From positions 1,674,001-1,738,000 of the forward strand of contig NZ_CP068983.1 of the NCBI RefSeq assembly GCF_016801025.1: DNA of 64,000 bases. The letters run 5' to 3'. This document shows, one piece after another, positions 35,362-44,592 of the stretch. Source of the DNA: Paradevosia shaoguanensis (GTDB lineage: Bacteria; Pseudomonadota; Alphaproteobacteria; Rhizobiales; Devosiaceae). Position numbers and translations under genes: made by a program. The notes beneath the pieces are model-generated. The model had not been told where the DNA came from, did not search any database, and saw only the letters and a program-made list of their open reading frames with translations. Position 1 is the first letter of the stretch; each line of letters begins with the position of its first letter.

Positions 35362-36237
35362 TCACGCCCCCTTCTGGCACACGGGGCAGAAAAAGCTCGA
35401 ACGACCCGCTTGCACGATCCGATGGATGGTGCCGGTGCAGAGCGGGGTGGGACAGGGCTCGCCCTCGCGATCATAGACGGCGAAGTGGTGCTGGAAATAG
35501 CCCGAGCCCCCTTCGGCGTTGCGGAAATCCTTGAGGGTGGAGCCGCCCGCCTCGACGGCCTCGGCCAGAACCTCGCGCACGCCGAAGACGAGATCGTCGA
35601 GCCGCCCGGGCTTGTCGACCAGGGCGCCCGACGGGCAGTCGGGGCGGATATGGGCGCGGTGAAGCGCCTCGGAGGCATAGATATTGCCGATGCCGGCGAC
35701 CACGCGCTGATCGAGCAGCATGGCCTTGATCGGAGACTTGCGGCCCTTGAGGCGCGCGGCGAGCTGGGCCGGGTTGAACGCGTTGCCAAAGGGCTCGGGA
35801 CCCAGGCCCTTGAGATAAGGACTGTCCTCCTCGTGGGCGAAAAGCTCCATGAAGCCGAAGCGGCGGGCGTCCGCATATATAAGGTGGAGGTCCCCCAGTG
35901 CCGGATGATGCAGGTCGAAGATCACGTGATCGTGCTTCTCGCCCGGCGGTGGCTCGTAATAGCGGCTGGGGTCCTTATAGGTGAATTCGACGAACCGGTA
36001 GCTGCCGGTCATGCCCAGGTGGCTGAGGAGAGTCTTGCCGCTCGAAAGGGGGAAGAGCAGGTATTTGGCGCGGCGCGCGGCGCGCAGGATCGTCTGGCCC
36101 TCGAGCTCGGAGACGAAGTCGGGACCGAAGGGGAAGCGCAGGTCCTTGCGGTTGAGGGTGACCTTCTGGATACGGGCGCCTTCGACATAGGGCGCAAGCC
36201 CGGCGCGCACGGTTTCCACTTCAGGCAATTCAGGCAT
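35362..36237 (-). CDS. mutM: formamidopyrimidine-DNA glycosylase
   Basis: 291 residues. Removes 8-oxoguanine and ring-opened purines. The catalytic N-terminus is PELPEVE (P2 as Schiff-base nucleophile after Met removal, E3); the lysine of RRAKYLL corresponds to K57; the H2TH region has [17 protein letters not shown]; the C-terminal zinc finger is C-x4-C-x16-C-x2-C (PCPTPLC to FFCPVC). Divergent from ubiE with 109 nt between. Confidence 0.96.
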   Translation of the reverse strand: MPELPEVETVRAGLAPYVEGARIQKVTLNRKDLRFPFGPDFVSELEGQTILRAARRAKYLLFPLSSGKTLLSHLGMTGSYRFVEFTYKDPSRYYEPPPGEKHDHVIFDLHHPALGDLHLIYADARRFGFMELFAHEEDSPYLKGLGPEPFGNAFNPAQLAARLKGRKSPIKAMLLDQRVVAGIGNIYASEALHRAHIRPDCPSGALVDKPGRLDDLVFGVREVLAEAVEAGGSTLKDFRNAEGGSGYFQHHFAVYDREGEPCPTPLCTGTIHRIVQAGRSSFFCPVCQKGA

Positions 36238-36346
36238 CGAGGCTTCCCTTCAACCACGGGCGAAGCGGCATAGCAAAGCCGAACCCACTCCGCTATGGTG
36301 CCGCCAAATCACGAACGCGGAGGCGGCCGAGAGGGTCGCGACAGGT

Positions 36347-37111
36347 ATGAGTGAAGCCCGCGAAACCACGCATTTCGGCAATCGCCAGGTAGCGCTAGAG
36401 GAGAAACAGGGCCTCGTCAACGCGGTGTTCCACGGCGTGGCCGACCGCTACGACCTGATGAACGACCTGATGAGCGGCGGCGTCCACCGCGTCTGGAAGG
36501 ACGCCATGGTGGCCAACCTTGCCCCGCCCAAGAAGGGCACCCGGCCCTATCGCGTGCTCGACATGGCGGGCGGCACCGGCGACATCGCCGAGCGCATCAT
36601 CAATGCCTCGCTCGGCTATGCGGAAGTGACTGTTTCCGACATCAATTCGGACATGTTGCGCGTGGGCGAGGAGCGGGCCAGGGGCTGGCGCTTCGGCAGC
36701 CAGGCCCGGTTCGTGGAAGCCAATGCCGAGGAATTGCCGTTCGAGGACGAGAGCTTTAACGCCTATACGATCGCCTTCGGCATCCGCAACGTGCCGCGGA
36801 TCGACAAGGCGCTCAAGGAAGCGCATCGCGTACTCAAGCGCGGCGGACGGCTGCTGGTGCTCGAATTCTCGCAGGTGGACGTTCCGGGGCTCGACCGCAT
36901 CTATGACATGTTCTCGGACCGCCTGATCCCGCCGATGGGGCGGGTGGTGACGGGCGATGCCCAGCCCTATCAATATCTCGTCGAATCCATCCGCAAATTC
37001 CCTTCGCCTTCAGCCTTTACCGCCATGATCTCGGCGGCCGGGTTCAAGCGCGTCACCCACACGCCCTATTCGGGCAATATCGCGGCGCTGTTCGGCGCCT
37101 GGAAGATCTAG
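36347..37111 (+). CDS. ubiE: ubiquinone/menaquinone C-methyltransferase
   Basis: 254 residues. SAM-dependent methylation of demethoxyubiquinol/demethylmenaquinol. The N-terminal motif [19 protein letters not shown] and [20 protein letters not shown] site [14 protein letters not shown] (about 72-85), and [17 protein letters not shown] are characteristic. The ubiB start is 11 nt after the stop. Confidence 0.95.
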   Translation: MSEARETTHFGNRQVALEEKQGLVNAVFHGVADRYDLMNDLMSGGVHRVWKDAMVANLAPPKKGTRPYRVLDMAGGTGDIAERIINASLGYAEVTVSDINSDMLRVGEERARGWRFGSQARFVEANAEELPFEDESFNAYTIAFGIRNVPRIDKALKEAHRVLKRGGRLLVLEFSQVDVPGLDRIYDMFSDRLIPPMGRVVTGDAQPYQYLVESIRKFPSPSAFTAMISAAGFKRVTHTPYSGNIAALFGAWKI

Positions 37112-37122
37112 GCGGTTTGCCG

Positions 37123-38661
37123 ATGGGGCTTGGAGCCTATTTTCGCCTCGCCCGGGCGGGCTTCGTTCTGGCGCGCGAGGGCGCGTTCTCGATCATCGAT
37201 CCGGTGACGCTGCCGCCCTCCTTCCGGTTTGGAGTGGGGCTGGCCCGCATCTTCGAGCGACCCTCGGTGCGCAAGACGGGAAGCATCGAGCGGCTGACGC
37301 GGGCGCTCAACCGGCTGGGCCCGACCTATGTCAAGTTCGGCCAGACGCTGGCCACGCGCCCCGATATCGTCGGCCCTGAGATCGCCAGGGAATTGTCGGG
37401 CCTCCAGGACTCGATGGAGCCGTTCGACCCCAAGCAGGTGCCGGGCATTCTCGAAGCGGCGCTCGGAGAGAAGGCGGCCGAGCTCAGGGAATTGTCGGCG
37501 CCGATCGCGGCGGCCTCGATCGCACAGGTGCACCAGGCACGGCTCCAGGGCGAGGACGGCATCACGCGGCGCGTGGCGGTCAAGGTGCTGCGGCCGGGCG
37601 TGGCCGAGCGGTTTCACGCCGATATCGAAAGCTATTACGCCGGCGCCCACATGGCCGAGCGCTGGGTGCGCTCGATGCGGCGGCTGCGGCCGGTGGAAGT
37701 GGTCAAGACGCTCGATCATTCCGCCCAGATCGAACTCGACCTGCGGCTCGAAGCGGCCTCCATTTCCGAGTTCGCCGAGAATACCGCCGAGGACAAGGGC
37801 TTCGTGGTGCCGAAAGTCTATTGGGACTTCACGGCGCAGAACGTCCTGACGACAGGTTGGGTCGAAGGGATTCCAATCCGCGATTTCGTGGCGCTCGAGG
37901 CGGCTGGGCTCAACCGGAAGGAGCTGGCGCGCAACCTCCTGCAGAGCTTTTTGCGCCATGCCATCCGCGACGGCTTCTTCCATGCGGACATGCATCCGGG
38001 CAACCTCTTCGCCGATGCGGCGACGGGCGACATCATCGCCGTCGATTTCGGGATCATGGGCCGGATTTCCAAGCGCGAGCGGCGATTCCTGGCCGATATC
38101 CTCTATGGCTTCATCACCCGCAATTACCGGCTGATCGCCCAGCGGCACTTCGACATCGGCTATGTGCCGCGCACGCAATCGGTGGACGATTTCACCCTGG
38201 CGCTGCGCTCTATCGGGGAGCCGCTGTTCGGGCGCAAGGCCAGCGACATCTCGATGGCGCGTGTGCTCGGCCAGCTCTTCACGGTGACCGAGCTCTTCGA
38301 CATGCAGACACGGCCCGAGCTCATCCTGCTGCAGAAGAACATGGTGCTGGTCGAGGGCGTGGCGCGGGCGCTCGACCCCGAACTCGACATCTGGACCATT
38401 GCCGAGCCGGTGGTGGGCGACTGGGTGCGGCGCGAGGCCGGGCCGCTGGGGCGGGTGGAAGACCTCAGGGACGGGCTAGGCATCCTGACCGACACCGTCC
38501 AGCGCCTGCCGGCCATCGTGCGCCAGGCGGAAGCGGCGCTCAACGAATGGCAGGCCGAGAAGGATCAGCGCGAGCCGTGGCTCTCGCGCGGGCTGCTGCT
38601 TTTCGGCTTCTGGCTGGTGGTTCTCACCTGCATAATCGTCATTTGGCGACTGGCTACCTGA
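37123..38661 (+). CDS. ubiB: ubiquinone biosynthesis ATPase-like kinase UbiB
   Basis: 512 residues from ATG 37123. Atypical (ADCK/UbiB) protein-kinase-like fold required for aerobic coenzyme Q synthesis. The UbiB-specific KxGQ motif is YVKFGQTLATRPD (about 67-79), the A-rich loop is ELSAPIAAASIAQVH, the nucleotide lysine is in VAVKVLRPGV, and the catalytic segments are FFHADMHPGNLF and AVDFGIMG. A membrane anchor is near the C-terminus (about 484-508). Operon with ubiE. Confidence 0.94.
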   Translation: MGLGAYFRLARAGFVLAREGAFSIIDPVTLPPSFRFGVGLARIFERPSVRKTGSIERLTRALNRLGPTYVKFGQTLATRPDIVGPEIARELSGLQDSMEPFDPKQVPGILEAALGEKAAELRELSAPIAAASIAQVHQARLQGEDGITRRVAVKVLRPGVAERFHADIESYYAGAHMAERWVRSMRRLRPVEVVKTLDHSAQIELDLRLEAASISEFAENTAEDKGFVVPKVYWDFTAQNVLTTGWVEGIPIRDFVALEAAGLNRKELARNLLQSFLRHAIRDGFFHADMHPGNLFADAATGDIIAVDFGIMGRISKRERRFLADILYGFITRNYRLIAQRHFDIGYVPRTQSVDDFTLALRSIGEPLFGRKASDISMARVLGQLFTVTELFDMQTRPELILLQKNMVLVEGVARALDPELDIWTIAEPVVGDWVRREAGPLGRVEDLRDGLGILTDTVQRLPAIVRQAEAALNEWQAEKDQREPWLSRGLLLFGFWLVVLTCIIVIWRLAT

Positions 38662-38748
38662 ATCCGGCTTGCCCTGCGTGAATGCCGTGCTAGAGGAGCG
38701 GCGGGGCGTACCCGCCGTGCACGCGGCGGCAAATCAATGAGGGATTCT

Positions 38749-39360
38749 ATGACCATGCACATTTACGGCAAGCTCGCGGGCGCGCTTGCCCTGACCTTCA
38801 CGCTGGCCGGTTGCATCGACGCCAAGGTCGAAGTCGACGTCACCAGCGAGACCACTGCCAAGGCCACCATCACCCAGATCATGGGTGCTGAAATCTATCC
38901 GATGATCAAGGCGAGCCAGGCCGAGAAGACCGAGGGCGACAGCCCGGCAGACGATTTCTGCGCCGAGGGCGAGCTGACCGAGAGCGCCGATGGCGGCGCC
39001 ACCTGCGTCATCAGCAAGGAAGGCCCGTTCGCCGAGCTCGTCTTCGACGAAGAGGAAGAAGATCCGGGCATCACCTTCACCTCTGCCGGTCCGGGACTGG
39101 TGCGCGTGGCGTTCGCCACGAGCGGCATCACCAAGGACCTGGGCGACCAGGAAGAGATGGACGAGCAGACCAAGACGATGATGACCCAGATGTTTGAAGG
39201 CCACGCCTTCACGCTCAAAATCTCGGGCGGGGAAATCACCGACACCAACATGACCATTGCCGGCGACAAGCAGTCGGCCGAGAAGGTCATTCCGTTCCTC
39301 GACATCATCAACCGGACCGTGGACCTCCCCGAGGAGCTCTACGCGGTCGTCAAGAAGTAA
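38749..39360 (+). CDS. putative lipoprotein, unknown function
   Basis: 203 residues. A 21-residue lipoprotein signal ends in the lipobox LAGC (C22), so the mature protein should be lipidated at the membrane. After it come an acidic beta-rich domain ([18 protein letters not shown]), two cysteines (FCAEGE, ATCVIS) that could form a disulfide, an EEEEDPG acidic patch, and a C-terminal segment [19 protein letters not shown]. The layout resembles LppM-type lipoproteins but I cannot assign it. ATGs at 38737 and 38755 are alternative starts. Gap of 14 nt to dut. Confidence 0.65.
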   Translation: MTMHIYGKLAGALALTFTLAGCIDAKVEVDVTSETTAKATITQIMGAEIYPMIKASQAEKTEGDSPADDFCAEGELTESADGGATCVISKEGPFAELVFDEEEEDPGITFTSAGPGLVRVAFATSGITKDLGDQEEMDEQTKTMMTQMFEGHAFTLKISGGEITDTNMTIAGDKQSAEKVIPFLDIINRTVDLPEELYAVVKK

Positions 39361-39374
39361 GGAAGGAAGGGCCC

Positions 39375-39839
39375 ATGACGGAACAGGTCAGCGTCGGCTT
39401 CTGCTGGCTCGATCACGGCAAGGGCCTTCCGGTTCCCCGGCAGCAATCGTCGGGCGCGGCGGGAGTGGATCTCTGCGCCGCGCTCGGGTTCGATGACGAT
39501 ATCGTCATCGCGCCCGGCCAGCGGGCGCTCGTGCCCTGCGGCTTTGCCCTGGCCCTGCCGGAAGGCTACGAGGCGCAGGTGCGGCCCCGCTCGGGGCTGG
39601 CGGCCAAGTTCGGCGTGACAGTTCTCAACGCGCCGGGCACTATCGATTCCGACTATCGCGGCGAAGTGCAGGTGATCCTCATCAATCATGGCGACAAGCC
39701 GTTTCCGGTGCGCCGGGGCGAGCGGATCGCGCAGATGGTGATCGCGCCGGTGGTGGCAGTCGATTTCAGGCTGGAGGACAAGCTCGATGACACAGCACGC
39801 GGGGCCAAAGGGTTCGGCTCGACCGGGCATTCTGCCTAG
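39375..39839 (+). CDS. dut: deoxyuridine 5'-triphosphate nucleotidohydrolase
   Basis: 154 residues, homotrimeric dUTPase. Motif 1 AAGVDLCA, motif 2 RPRSGLAAK, motif 3 [14 protein letters not shown] with catalytic Asp, motif 4 [10 protein letters not shown], and motif 5 [10 protein letters not shown] all present. The last 53 bases overlap the next gene in another frame, which is long for a bacterial overlap and implies coupled translation. Confidence 0.96.
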   Translation: MTEQVSVGFCWLDHGKGLPVPRQQSSGAAGVDLCAALGFDDDIVIAPGQRALVPCGFALALPEGYEAQVRPRSGLAAKFGVTVLNAPGTIDSDYRGEVQVILINHGDKPFPVRRGERIAQMVIAPVVAVDFRLEDKLDDTARGAKGFGSTGHSA

Positions 39840-40554
39840 GCTGCTCCTCCTAGTCGCTTTCATCGTGCTGTCCGCCCTGCCGGCGCGGGCGGGCGACGCG
39901 GCGCTCATCGAGTTCCTGGGCTATTCCGAGGACGGCGACCATTTTGCCTTCGAGGAATTCGGTATCCAGGACGGCTCCGGCTTTGCCTATTCCACCATCT
40001 ATGTCGTCCAGCTTTCGACCGATAGCTGGGTCAAGGGTACACCGTTCCGGGCGCAGGCCGGCGAGGCCGATGCCGAGCGGCCGCTGGCCAAGGTGCGGGC
40101 CGATGCCCGGGCGCTGGCCAAGGGCCAGCTCGAAGCGCTGGCGATCGAGGTGCCGGCGCAGATCCTGGCGCTGATCGGGGACGGCACGATCGACGACGAC
40201 GCCACCCAATTGCGGTTCGCCGACCCTGCCTGCTGCGGCATCGCAACGGTGAGCGAGACCGAGCAGGTGCTCAAGCTTACGACATTCGAGAGCGATGCCG
40301 GGTTCGACTGCGTGGCGCTGACCGAGCAGAAGGCACTTGGCTATGCGCTGACCCTCGCAGTCGACGGGGTCGAGCGCGAAGGGCATCGGGACAAGGGCGT
40401 GCTGCCCAAGTCGCGAGGATGCCCGATGGCGTATCGCCTTTATGGCGTGGTGCGCTCGTTCGATGGCGGCGGGCATGTGGCCATCGTCGCGGTGCACGCC
40501 TTCGGTTTTGAGGGACCCGACCGGCGCTTTCTCGCCGTGCCGCTGGTCGACTGA
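39787..40554 (+). CDS. secreted DUF2259 protein
   Basis: 255 residues, starting inside dut (53-nt overlap). A Pro/Gly-containing N-tail then hydrophobic [21 protein letters not shown] forms a signal peptide cut near residue 36. The mature domain opens with [27 protein letters not shown], which is the hallmark of the DUF2259/COG5497 predicted secreted proteins of alphaproteobacteria, with cysteine pairs ACCG and FDC...GC. Function unknown. The start might be a later codon, but none removes the overlap without losing the signal. The moeB-like gene begins 1 nt after the stop. Confidence 0.75.
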   Translation: MTQHAGPKGSARPGILPRLLLLVAFIVLSALPARAGDAALIEFLGYSEDGDHFAFEEFGIQDGSGFAYSTIYVVQLSTDSWVKGTPFRAQAGEADAERPLAKVRADARALAKGQLEALAIEVPAQILALIGDGTIDDDATQLRFADPACCGIATVSETEQVLKLTTFESDAGFDCVALTEQKALGYALTLAVDGVEREGHRDKGVLPKSRGCPMAYRLYGVVRSFDGGGHVAIVAVHAFGFEGPDRRFLAVPLVD

Positions 40555-40555
40555 C

Positions 40556-41299
40556 ATGACCGAGCCGCTCACGCCGGAAGAAACGCGCCGCTATGCCCGG
40601 CACATCGTGCTCAAGGGCGTGGGCGGGGAAGGCCAGCAGAAGCTCAAGGCCGCGCGGGCCGGCGTGATCGGCGCGGGCGGGCTGGGGAGCCCGGTGATCG
40701 CCTATCTGGCGGCGGCGGGGGTAGGAACGCTTGTTATCGTCGATGACGACGCGGTGTCGCTCTCAAACCTCCAGCGCCAGATCGTGCATCGGAGCGACGA
40801 TATCGGCCGGGCGAAGGCCGAGAGCGCAGAAGGGTTCGTCGCCGCGCTCAATGCGCATGTCGAGGTCTTGCCGGTGGTCGCGCGGCTGGATGGCGGCAAT
40901 GCCGCTTCGGTTCTTGCAGGGTGCGACGTGATTATCGAAGGCACCGACCGGTTCGATTCCCGGCTGGTGGCGGCCGAGGCCGGCGAGGCACTGAGGGTGC
41001 CGGTGGTTTCGGGTGCGGTGTCGATGTTCGACGGGCAGGTGACGGTTTTCGCGCCACACCGGCAGGATGCGTCCGGCCGCGCCTATCCCCGTTTTCGCGA
41101 CCTCTATCCGGATGATCCGGAGGAAGGCGACCTGCCCTCGTGCGAGGTGGTGGGCGTGCTGGGGGCGGTGACGGGGGTGATCGGCACGCTGATGGCCATG
41201 GAGGCAATCAAGCTGATCACCGGGCTCGGCGAGCCGCTGCTGGGACGGCTGCTGCTCTACGACGGACGCGCGGCGCGGTTCACGGAGCTTGCCTATTAG
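40556..41299 (+). CDS. moeB: HesA/MoeB/ThiF family adenylyltransferase
   Basis: 247 residues. Adenylates the C-terminus of a ubiquitin-like sulfur carrier (MoaD or ThiS). N-terminus RRYARHIVLKGVGGEGQQKL, nucleotide loop VIGAGGLGSPV (about 36-46), DDDAVSLSNLQRQ with the Arg finger, and SCEVVGVLGAVTGVIG with the conserved cysteine. Where zinc-binding MoeB has CYRCLYP this has RFRDLYP, so it belongs to the zinc-free type (as in MoeZ), but it lacks the rhodanese domain. Partner unclear; ThiF is the alternative. Confidence 0.82.
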   Translation: MTEPLTPEETRRYARHIVLKGVGGEGQQKLKAARAGVIGAGGLGSPVIAYLAAAGVGTLVIVDDDAVSLSNLQRQIVHRSDDIGRAKAESAEGFVAALNAHVEVLPVVARLDGGNAASVLAGCDVIIEGTDRFDSRLVAAEAGEALRVPVVSGAVSMFDGQVTVFAPHRQDASGRAYPRFRDLYPDDPEEGDLPSCEVVGVLGAVTGVIGTLMAMEAIKLITGLGEPLLGRLLLYDGRAARFTELAY

Positions 41300-41347
41300 C
41301 GGCGAGTTGAGGAGGAGGCGCGGGCCTCCCCCTCGATGGGAACGTGG

Positions 41348-42571
41348 TCAGGCGTCGGGGTGCTTGAAGACGAGCGTGGCGTTGGTGCCGCCGAAGCCGA
41401 AGGAATTGGAGAGGGCCACGCCGATATTGGCGTTGTCGCGGCGGGCGCGCAGGATGGGCATGTCCGCGAATTCGGGATCGAGGTTCTCGATATTGGCGCT
41501 CTCGCACATGAACCGGTTCTGCATCATGAGGATGCAGTAGATCGATTCCTGGACACCGGTAGCGCCCAGCGAATGGCCAGTCAGCGACTTGGTGGCCGAG
41601 ATGGGCGGGCACTTGTCGCCGGTGCCGAAGACGGCGCGCAGGGCCTCGATTTCCTTGCGGTCGCCCACGGGCGTCGAGGTGGCGTGCGGATTGATGTAGT
41701 CGACCGGCAGGCGGACGCTTTCCAGCGCCATGCGCATGCAGCGCTCGGCGCCTTCGCCCGAGGGTGCAACCATGTCGTATCCGTCCGAGGTGGCGCCATA
41801 GCCGATGATTTCGGCGAGGATATTGGCGCCGCGGGCCTTGGCATGCTCGAGCTCTTCAAGCACCAGCACACCGGCGCCGCCGGCGATGACGAAGCCGTCG
41901 CGATCGCGGTCATAGGCGCGCGAGGCCTTGGCCGGGGTCGCGTTGAAGTCGGACGACATGGCGCCCATGGCGTCGAAGAGATTGGACATGGACCATTCGA
42001 GGTCCTCATGGCCACCGGCGAAGACGATGTCCTGCTTGCCCATCTGGATCTGCTCGTAGCCATTGCCGATGCAATGCTTGGAGGTGGCGCAGGCCGAGGA
42101 GATGGAATAGTTGACGCCGAGAATGCCGAAGGCCGTGGCGAGGGTGGCCGAACCCGTCGAGCTCATGGCCTTGGGCACGGCCAGCGGCCCGATGCGCTTG
42201 GGACCCTTTTCACGGGTGATGTCGGCCGCTTCCACGATCGCCTTGGTCGAGGGACCGCCCGAACCCATGACGATGCCGGTGCGCGGATTCTTGACGTCGC
42301 TCTCTTCCAGGCCCGCATTCTCGATGGCCTGCTGCATGGCCACGTAGTTCCAGGCCGCGCCCTTGCCCATGAACCGGGTCGTGCGGCGGTCGAGGATTTC
42401 GAACGGATCGAGCGTGGGATTGCCATAGACCTGGCAGCGGAAGCCCAGGTCGGCATAATCCTGGGCGAATGTGATACCGGGCCTGGCGAGCTTGAGGCTT
42501 TCCAGCACTTCGGCGGTGTTGTTGCCGATGGAGGACACGATGCCCATCCCGGTAACGACAACTCGTCTCAT
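41348..42571 (-). CDS. fabB: 3-oxoacyl-ACP synthase I
   Basis: 407 residues. Condensing enzyme that elongates unsaturated acyl-ACPs. Cys-His-His triad: C in [11 protein letters not shown] (about 163), H in [11 protein letters not shown] (about 300), H in [12 protein letters not shown] (about 334). The KAS I feature of this group is [19 protein letters not shown]. It follows fabA by 127 nt on the same strand, as in other proteobacteria, giving the anaerobic unsaturated fatty acid pathway. In many rhizobia fabI follows; here a converging moeB-like gene does. Confidence 0.95.
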   Translation of the reverse strand: MRRVVVTGMGIVSSIGNNTAEVLESLKLARPGITFAQDYADLGFRCQVYGNPTLDPFEILDRRTTRFMGKGAAWNYVAMQQAIENAGLEESDVKNPRTGIVMGSGGPSTKAIVEAADITREKGPKRIGPLAVPKAMSSTGSATLATAFGILGVNYSISSACATSKHCIGNGYEQIQMGKQDIVFAGGHEDLEWSMSNLFDAMGAMSSDFNATPAKASRAYDRDRDGFVIAGGAGVLVLEELEHAKARGANILAEIIGYGATSDGYDMVAPSGEGAERCMRMALESVRLPVDYINPHATSTPVGDRKEIEALRAVFGTGDKCPPISATKSLTGHSLGATGVQESIYCILMMQNRFMCESANIENLDPEFADMPILRARRDNANIGVALSNSFGFGGTNATLVFKHPDA

Positions 42572-42698
42572 ATCGTCCTCATCTCCTGCACCTGCTCCAC
42601 ATGAGCGGCGGCGCTTGGTTGTAGCGCAAAGGCCGGGTTGTGCGCCACGGCCAGTCTAGCGGATTGCAAAGAACACGACAGGGGTCGCAAGGACACCA

Positions 42699-43205
42699 TC
42701 AAATGTCGGTGAAAAGGCCGACCCGCAGGTCCTTGGCCTCGTAGATGACCTTGCCGTCGGCCTTGACCCAGCCATCGGCGATGCCCAGAGCGAGCTTGGA
42801 GCGCATGACGCGCTTGATATCGATACCATACTCGACGAGCTTGACGTCGTTGGTCACCTGGCCGGTGAACTTGATCTCGCCGCCCAAAGCACGGCCACGG
42901 CCGGGCGAGCCGCCCCAGCCGAGGAAGAAACCGGTCATCTGCCAGAGGGCATCCAGGCCCAGGCAGCCGGGCATGACGGGATCGCCCTGGAAATGGCAGG
43001 CGAAGAACCAGAGGTCGGGATTGACGTCGAGCTCGGCGCGCACTTCCCCGCGATGGTGGGTGCCACCATTGTCGTCGATATGGGTGATGCGGTCGAACAT
43101 CAACATCGGCGGCAGCGGCAATTGCGCATTGCCCGGTCCGAAAAGCTCCCCGCGCCCGCAGGCCAGCAGTTCTTCGTATCCGTATGCGTTGGGGCGGTCC
43201 GCCAT
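42699..43205 (-). CDS. fabA: beta-hydroxydecanoyl-ACP dehydratase/isomerase
   Basis: 168 residues, a hot-dog fold enzyme that dehydrates and isomerises C10 acyl-ACP to introduce the cis double bond. Catalytic His in [22 protein letters not shown] (about 70-91) and Asp in the same segment are conserved; N-terminal [19 protein letters not shown] is typical. Divergent from irr across 190 nt. Confidence 0.96.
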   Translation of the reverse strand: MADRPNAYGYEELLACGRGELFGPGNAQLPLPPMLMFDRITHIDDNGGTHHRGEVRAELDVNPDLWFFACHFQGDPVMPGCLGLDALWQMTGFFLGWGGSPGRGRALGGEIKFTGQVTNDVKLVEYGIDIKRVMRSKLALGIADGWVKADGKVIYEAKDLRVGLFTDI

Positions 43206-43329
43206 ATAGACTCTCTAGTTAGACTTCTCCTCCCCTGTAGAGGGCGCTTGCAGGCGGGTCAACCGGTTCCAGACCGGGTTTCCTAGCACTTTGGGCGGTT
43301 TTGCCGCCCCTTCCACGAGGAAGCGCTGC

Positions 43330-43358
43330 TTGTGTGGGCGGGGCGTGGTGGCTATAAG
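43330..43358 (+). promoter_or_regulatory. probable irr promoter
   Basis: TTGTGT (43330-43335), 17 nt, TATAAG (43353-43358), 38 nt before the ATG. I did not find a clear ICE/Irr box in the fabA-irr region. Confidence 0.5.
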
Positions 43359-43395
43359 TTCACGCAACACTCTTGTGACAACGTTTCAGGCCTCG

Positions 43396-43842
43396 ATGCA
43401 CGATCGCTCATCGCCTCTTCGCACCGTCCCCTCGCGTCGCCCGTGCCTGACGGCCGTGTTGCGCATGGCCGGCCTGCGTCCGACCCGGCAGCGCATTGCC
43501 CTGGCCGAACTGCTCTTTGCCGGCTCGCACCGGCATGTGAGCGCCGAACAGCTGCACGAAGAAGCCAGCACTGCCCGCGTCAACGTCTCGCTGGCCACGA
43601 TCTACAACACGCTGCACCAGTTCCAGGAAGCGGGGCTGCTGCGCGAAGTGGCCGTGGACGCCTCGCGCTCCTATTTCGACACCGATACGTCGGACCACCA
43701 CCATTTCTATATCGAGGACGAGCAGCGGGTGGTGGATATTCCCTCAGCCTCGATTCAGATCCAGGGCCTGCCAGAGCCGCCCGATGGCATGGTGGTGACC
43801 CATGTTGACGTCGTGGTGCGCGTCAGGAAGCAGACGGCCTAG
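43396..43842 (+). CDS. irr: iron response regulator Irr (Fur family)
   Basis: 148 residues from ATG 43396. A Fur-fold regulator that in rhizobia and relatives represses or activates genes under low iron via heme. Winged helix RMAGLRPTRQRIALAELLF ... RVNVSLATIYNTLHQFQEAGLL, then the Irr-specific HHH heme site DTSDHHHFYIEDE. The N-terminal Cys-Pro heme motif of Bradyrhizobium Irr is absent: the corresponding cysteine reads RPCLTAVL. The position beside fabA-fabB is conserved in Hyphomicrobiales. Confidence 0.93.
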   Translation: MHDRSSPLRTVPSRRPCLTAVLRMAGLRPTRQRIALAELLFAGSHRHVSAEQLHEEASTARVNVSLATIYNTLHQFQEAGLLREVAVDASRSYFDTDTSDHHHFYIEDEQRVVDIPSASIQIQGLPEPPDGMVVTHVDVVVRVRKQTA

Positions 43843-43868
43843 GCCTCTGCCTTTCGGGCCTTAAGGCC

Positions 43869-44450
43869 TCAGTCGAACTTCTCGCCCTGATAGACGCCCC
43901 AGAGGTCGCCCTGGGGCAGGTAGCCCGTATAGGTGGTGGGACGCCCATTGGCCGGATGGTCGGTGGCCGAGACTTCGCACCAGGCGCCGTCGCATTTGGA
44001 GATTTCGACGCGGAAGCCCGAGGTGAGGTAGGCGCGCACGCCCGCTTCCTCGGCAGCCTTGCTGCGCAACGGAATCTGCTGGCCGCTGGACCAGGGCGCG
44101 ACATAGCCGGCGCGGCCGCCCGAGAGCAGGTTCTGGTGCACCCAGCCTTCCGAGCCATCGAGATCGCGTATCTTGCGCCAGGTATCGAATTCCTGGACGA
44201 TTTCGACGGGGAGGCCCGCCTTCACGTAAACCCAGGCGATATCGTATTTGGTGCCCGGCCCGACGCGCACATTGATGGGGGTCGAGCGGGTGGTGACGAA
44301 GCGTGGCAGCGGCAGACCGCTCGGATTGCTGGTCGCCGACTGGGCAAGCGCATACGCCGGCTGAAGGGCCAGAATCAGGAGGGCAGCGAGGGCTATGGCG
44401 AGAAGCCGTAAGGAGGAAAGGCTTTTGTACCCGCCGGGCGCGTGAAACAT
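43869..44450 (-). CDS. secreted SH3-domain protein
   Basis: 193 residues from ATG 44450 (a TTG at 44489 is less likely). Signal peptide: MFHAPGGYKSLSSLRLLAIA plus a long hydrophobic run ending PAYALA-QSAT. The mature part has two bacterial SH3-like units: LPRFVTTRSTPINVRVGPGT ... WRKIRDLDGSEGWVHQNLLSG, and a second from VAPWSSGQQIPLRSKAAEEAGV to GAWCEVSATD...TYTGYLPQGDLWGVY. These bind peptide or cell-wall ligands. COG3807-type; periplasmic role unknown. Divergent from the hydroxyacid dehydrogenase. Confidence 0.82.
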   Translation of the reverse strand: MFHAPGGYKSLSSLRLLAIALAALLILALQPAYALAQSATSNPSGLPLPRFVTTRSTPINVRVGPGTKYDIAWVYVKAGLPVEIVQEFDTWRKIRDLDGSEGWVHQNLLSGGRAGYVAPWSSGQQIPLRSKAAEEAGVRAYLTSGFRVEISKCDGAWCEVSATDHPANGRPTTYTGYLPQGDLWGVYQGEKFD

Positions 44451-44592
44451 GACTTTGCAGACTTCTGGAATTTTCCTATCACTAGTCAAAAGACCTTAAT
44501 GGTCGCTGAAAGGGGCGCGAAATGAACTCCAGCCACACCGCCAACCCTGAAACAAGCGCCCTGGGCCTATTCGCCGCGATCGTAGCGGCGCA

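Noticed and set aside
40442-40555. N-terminal extension of the MoeB-like protein by 38 residues.
   Set aside because: It overlaps the DUF2259 gene and lacks homology; the ATG at 40556 fits the family start RRYARH.
43291-43395. N-terminal extension of Irr by 35 residues.
   Set aside because: The stretch contains the probable -35/-10 of irr and is Cys/Arg-rich in an unlikely way.
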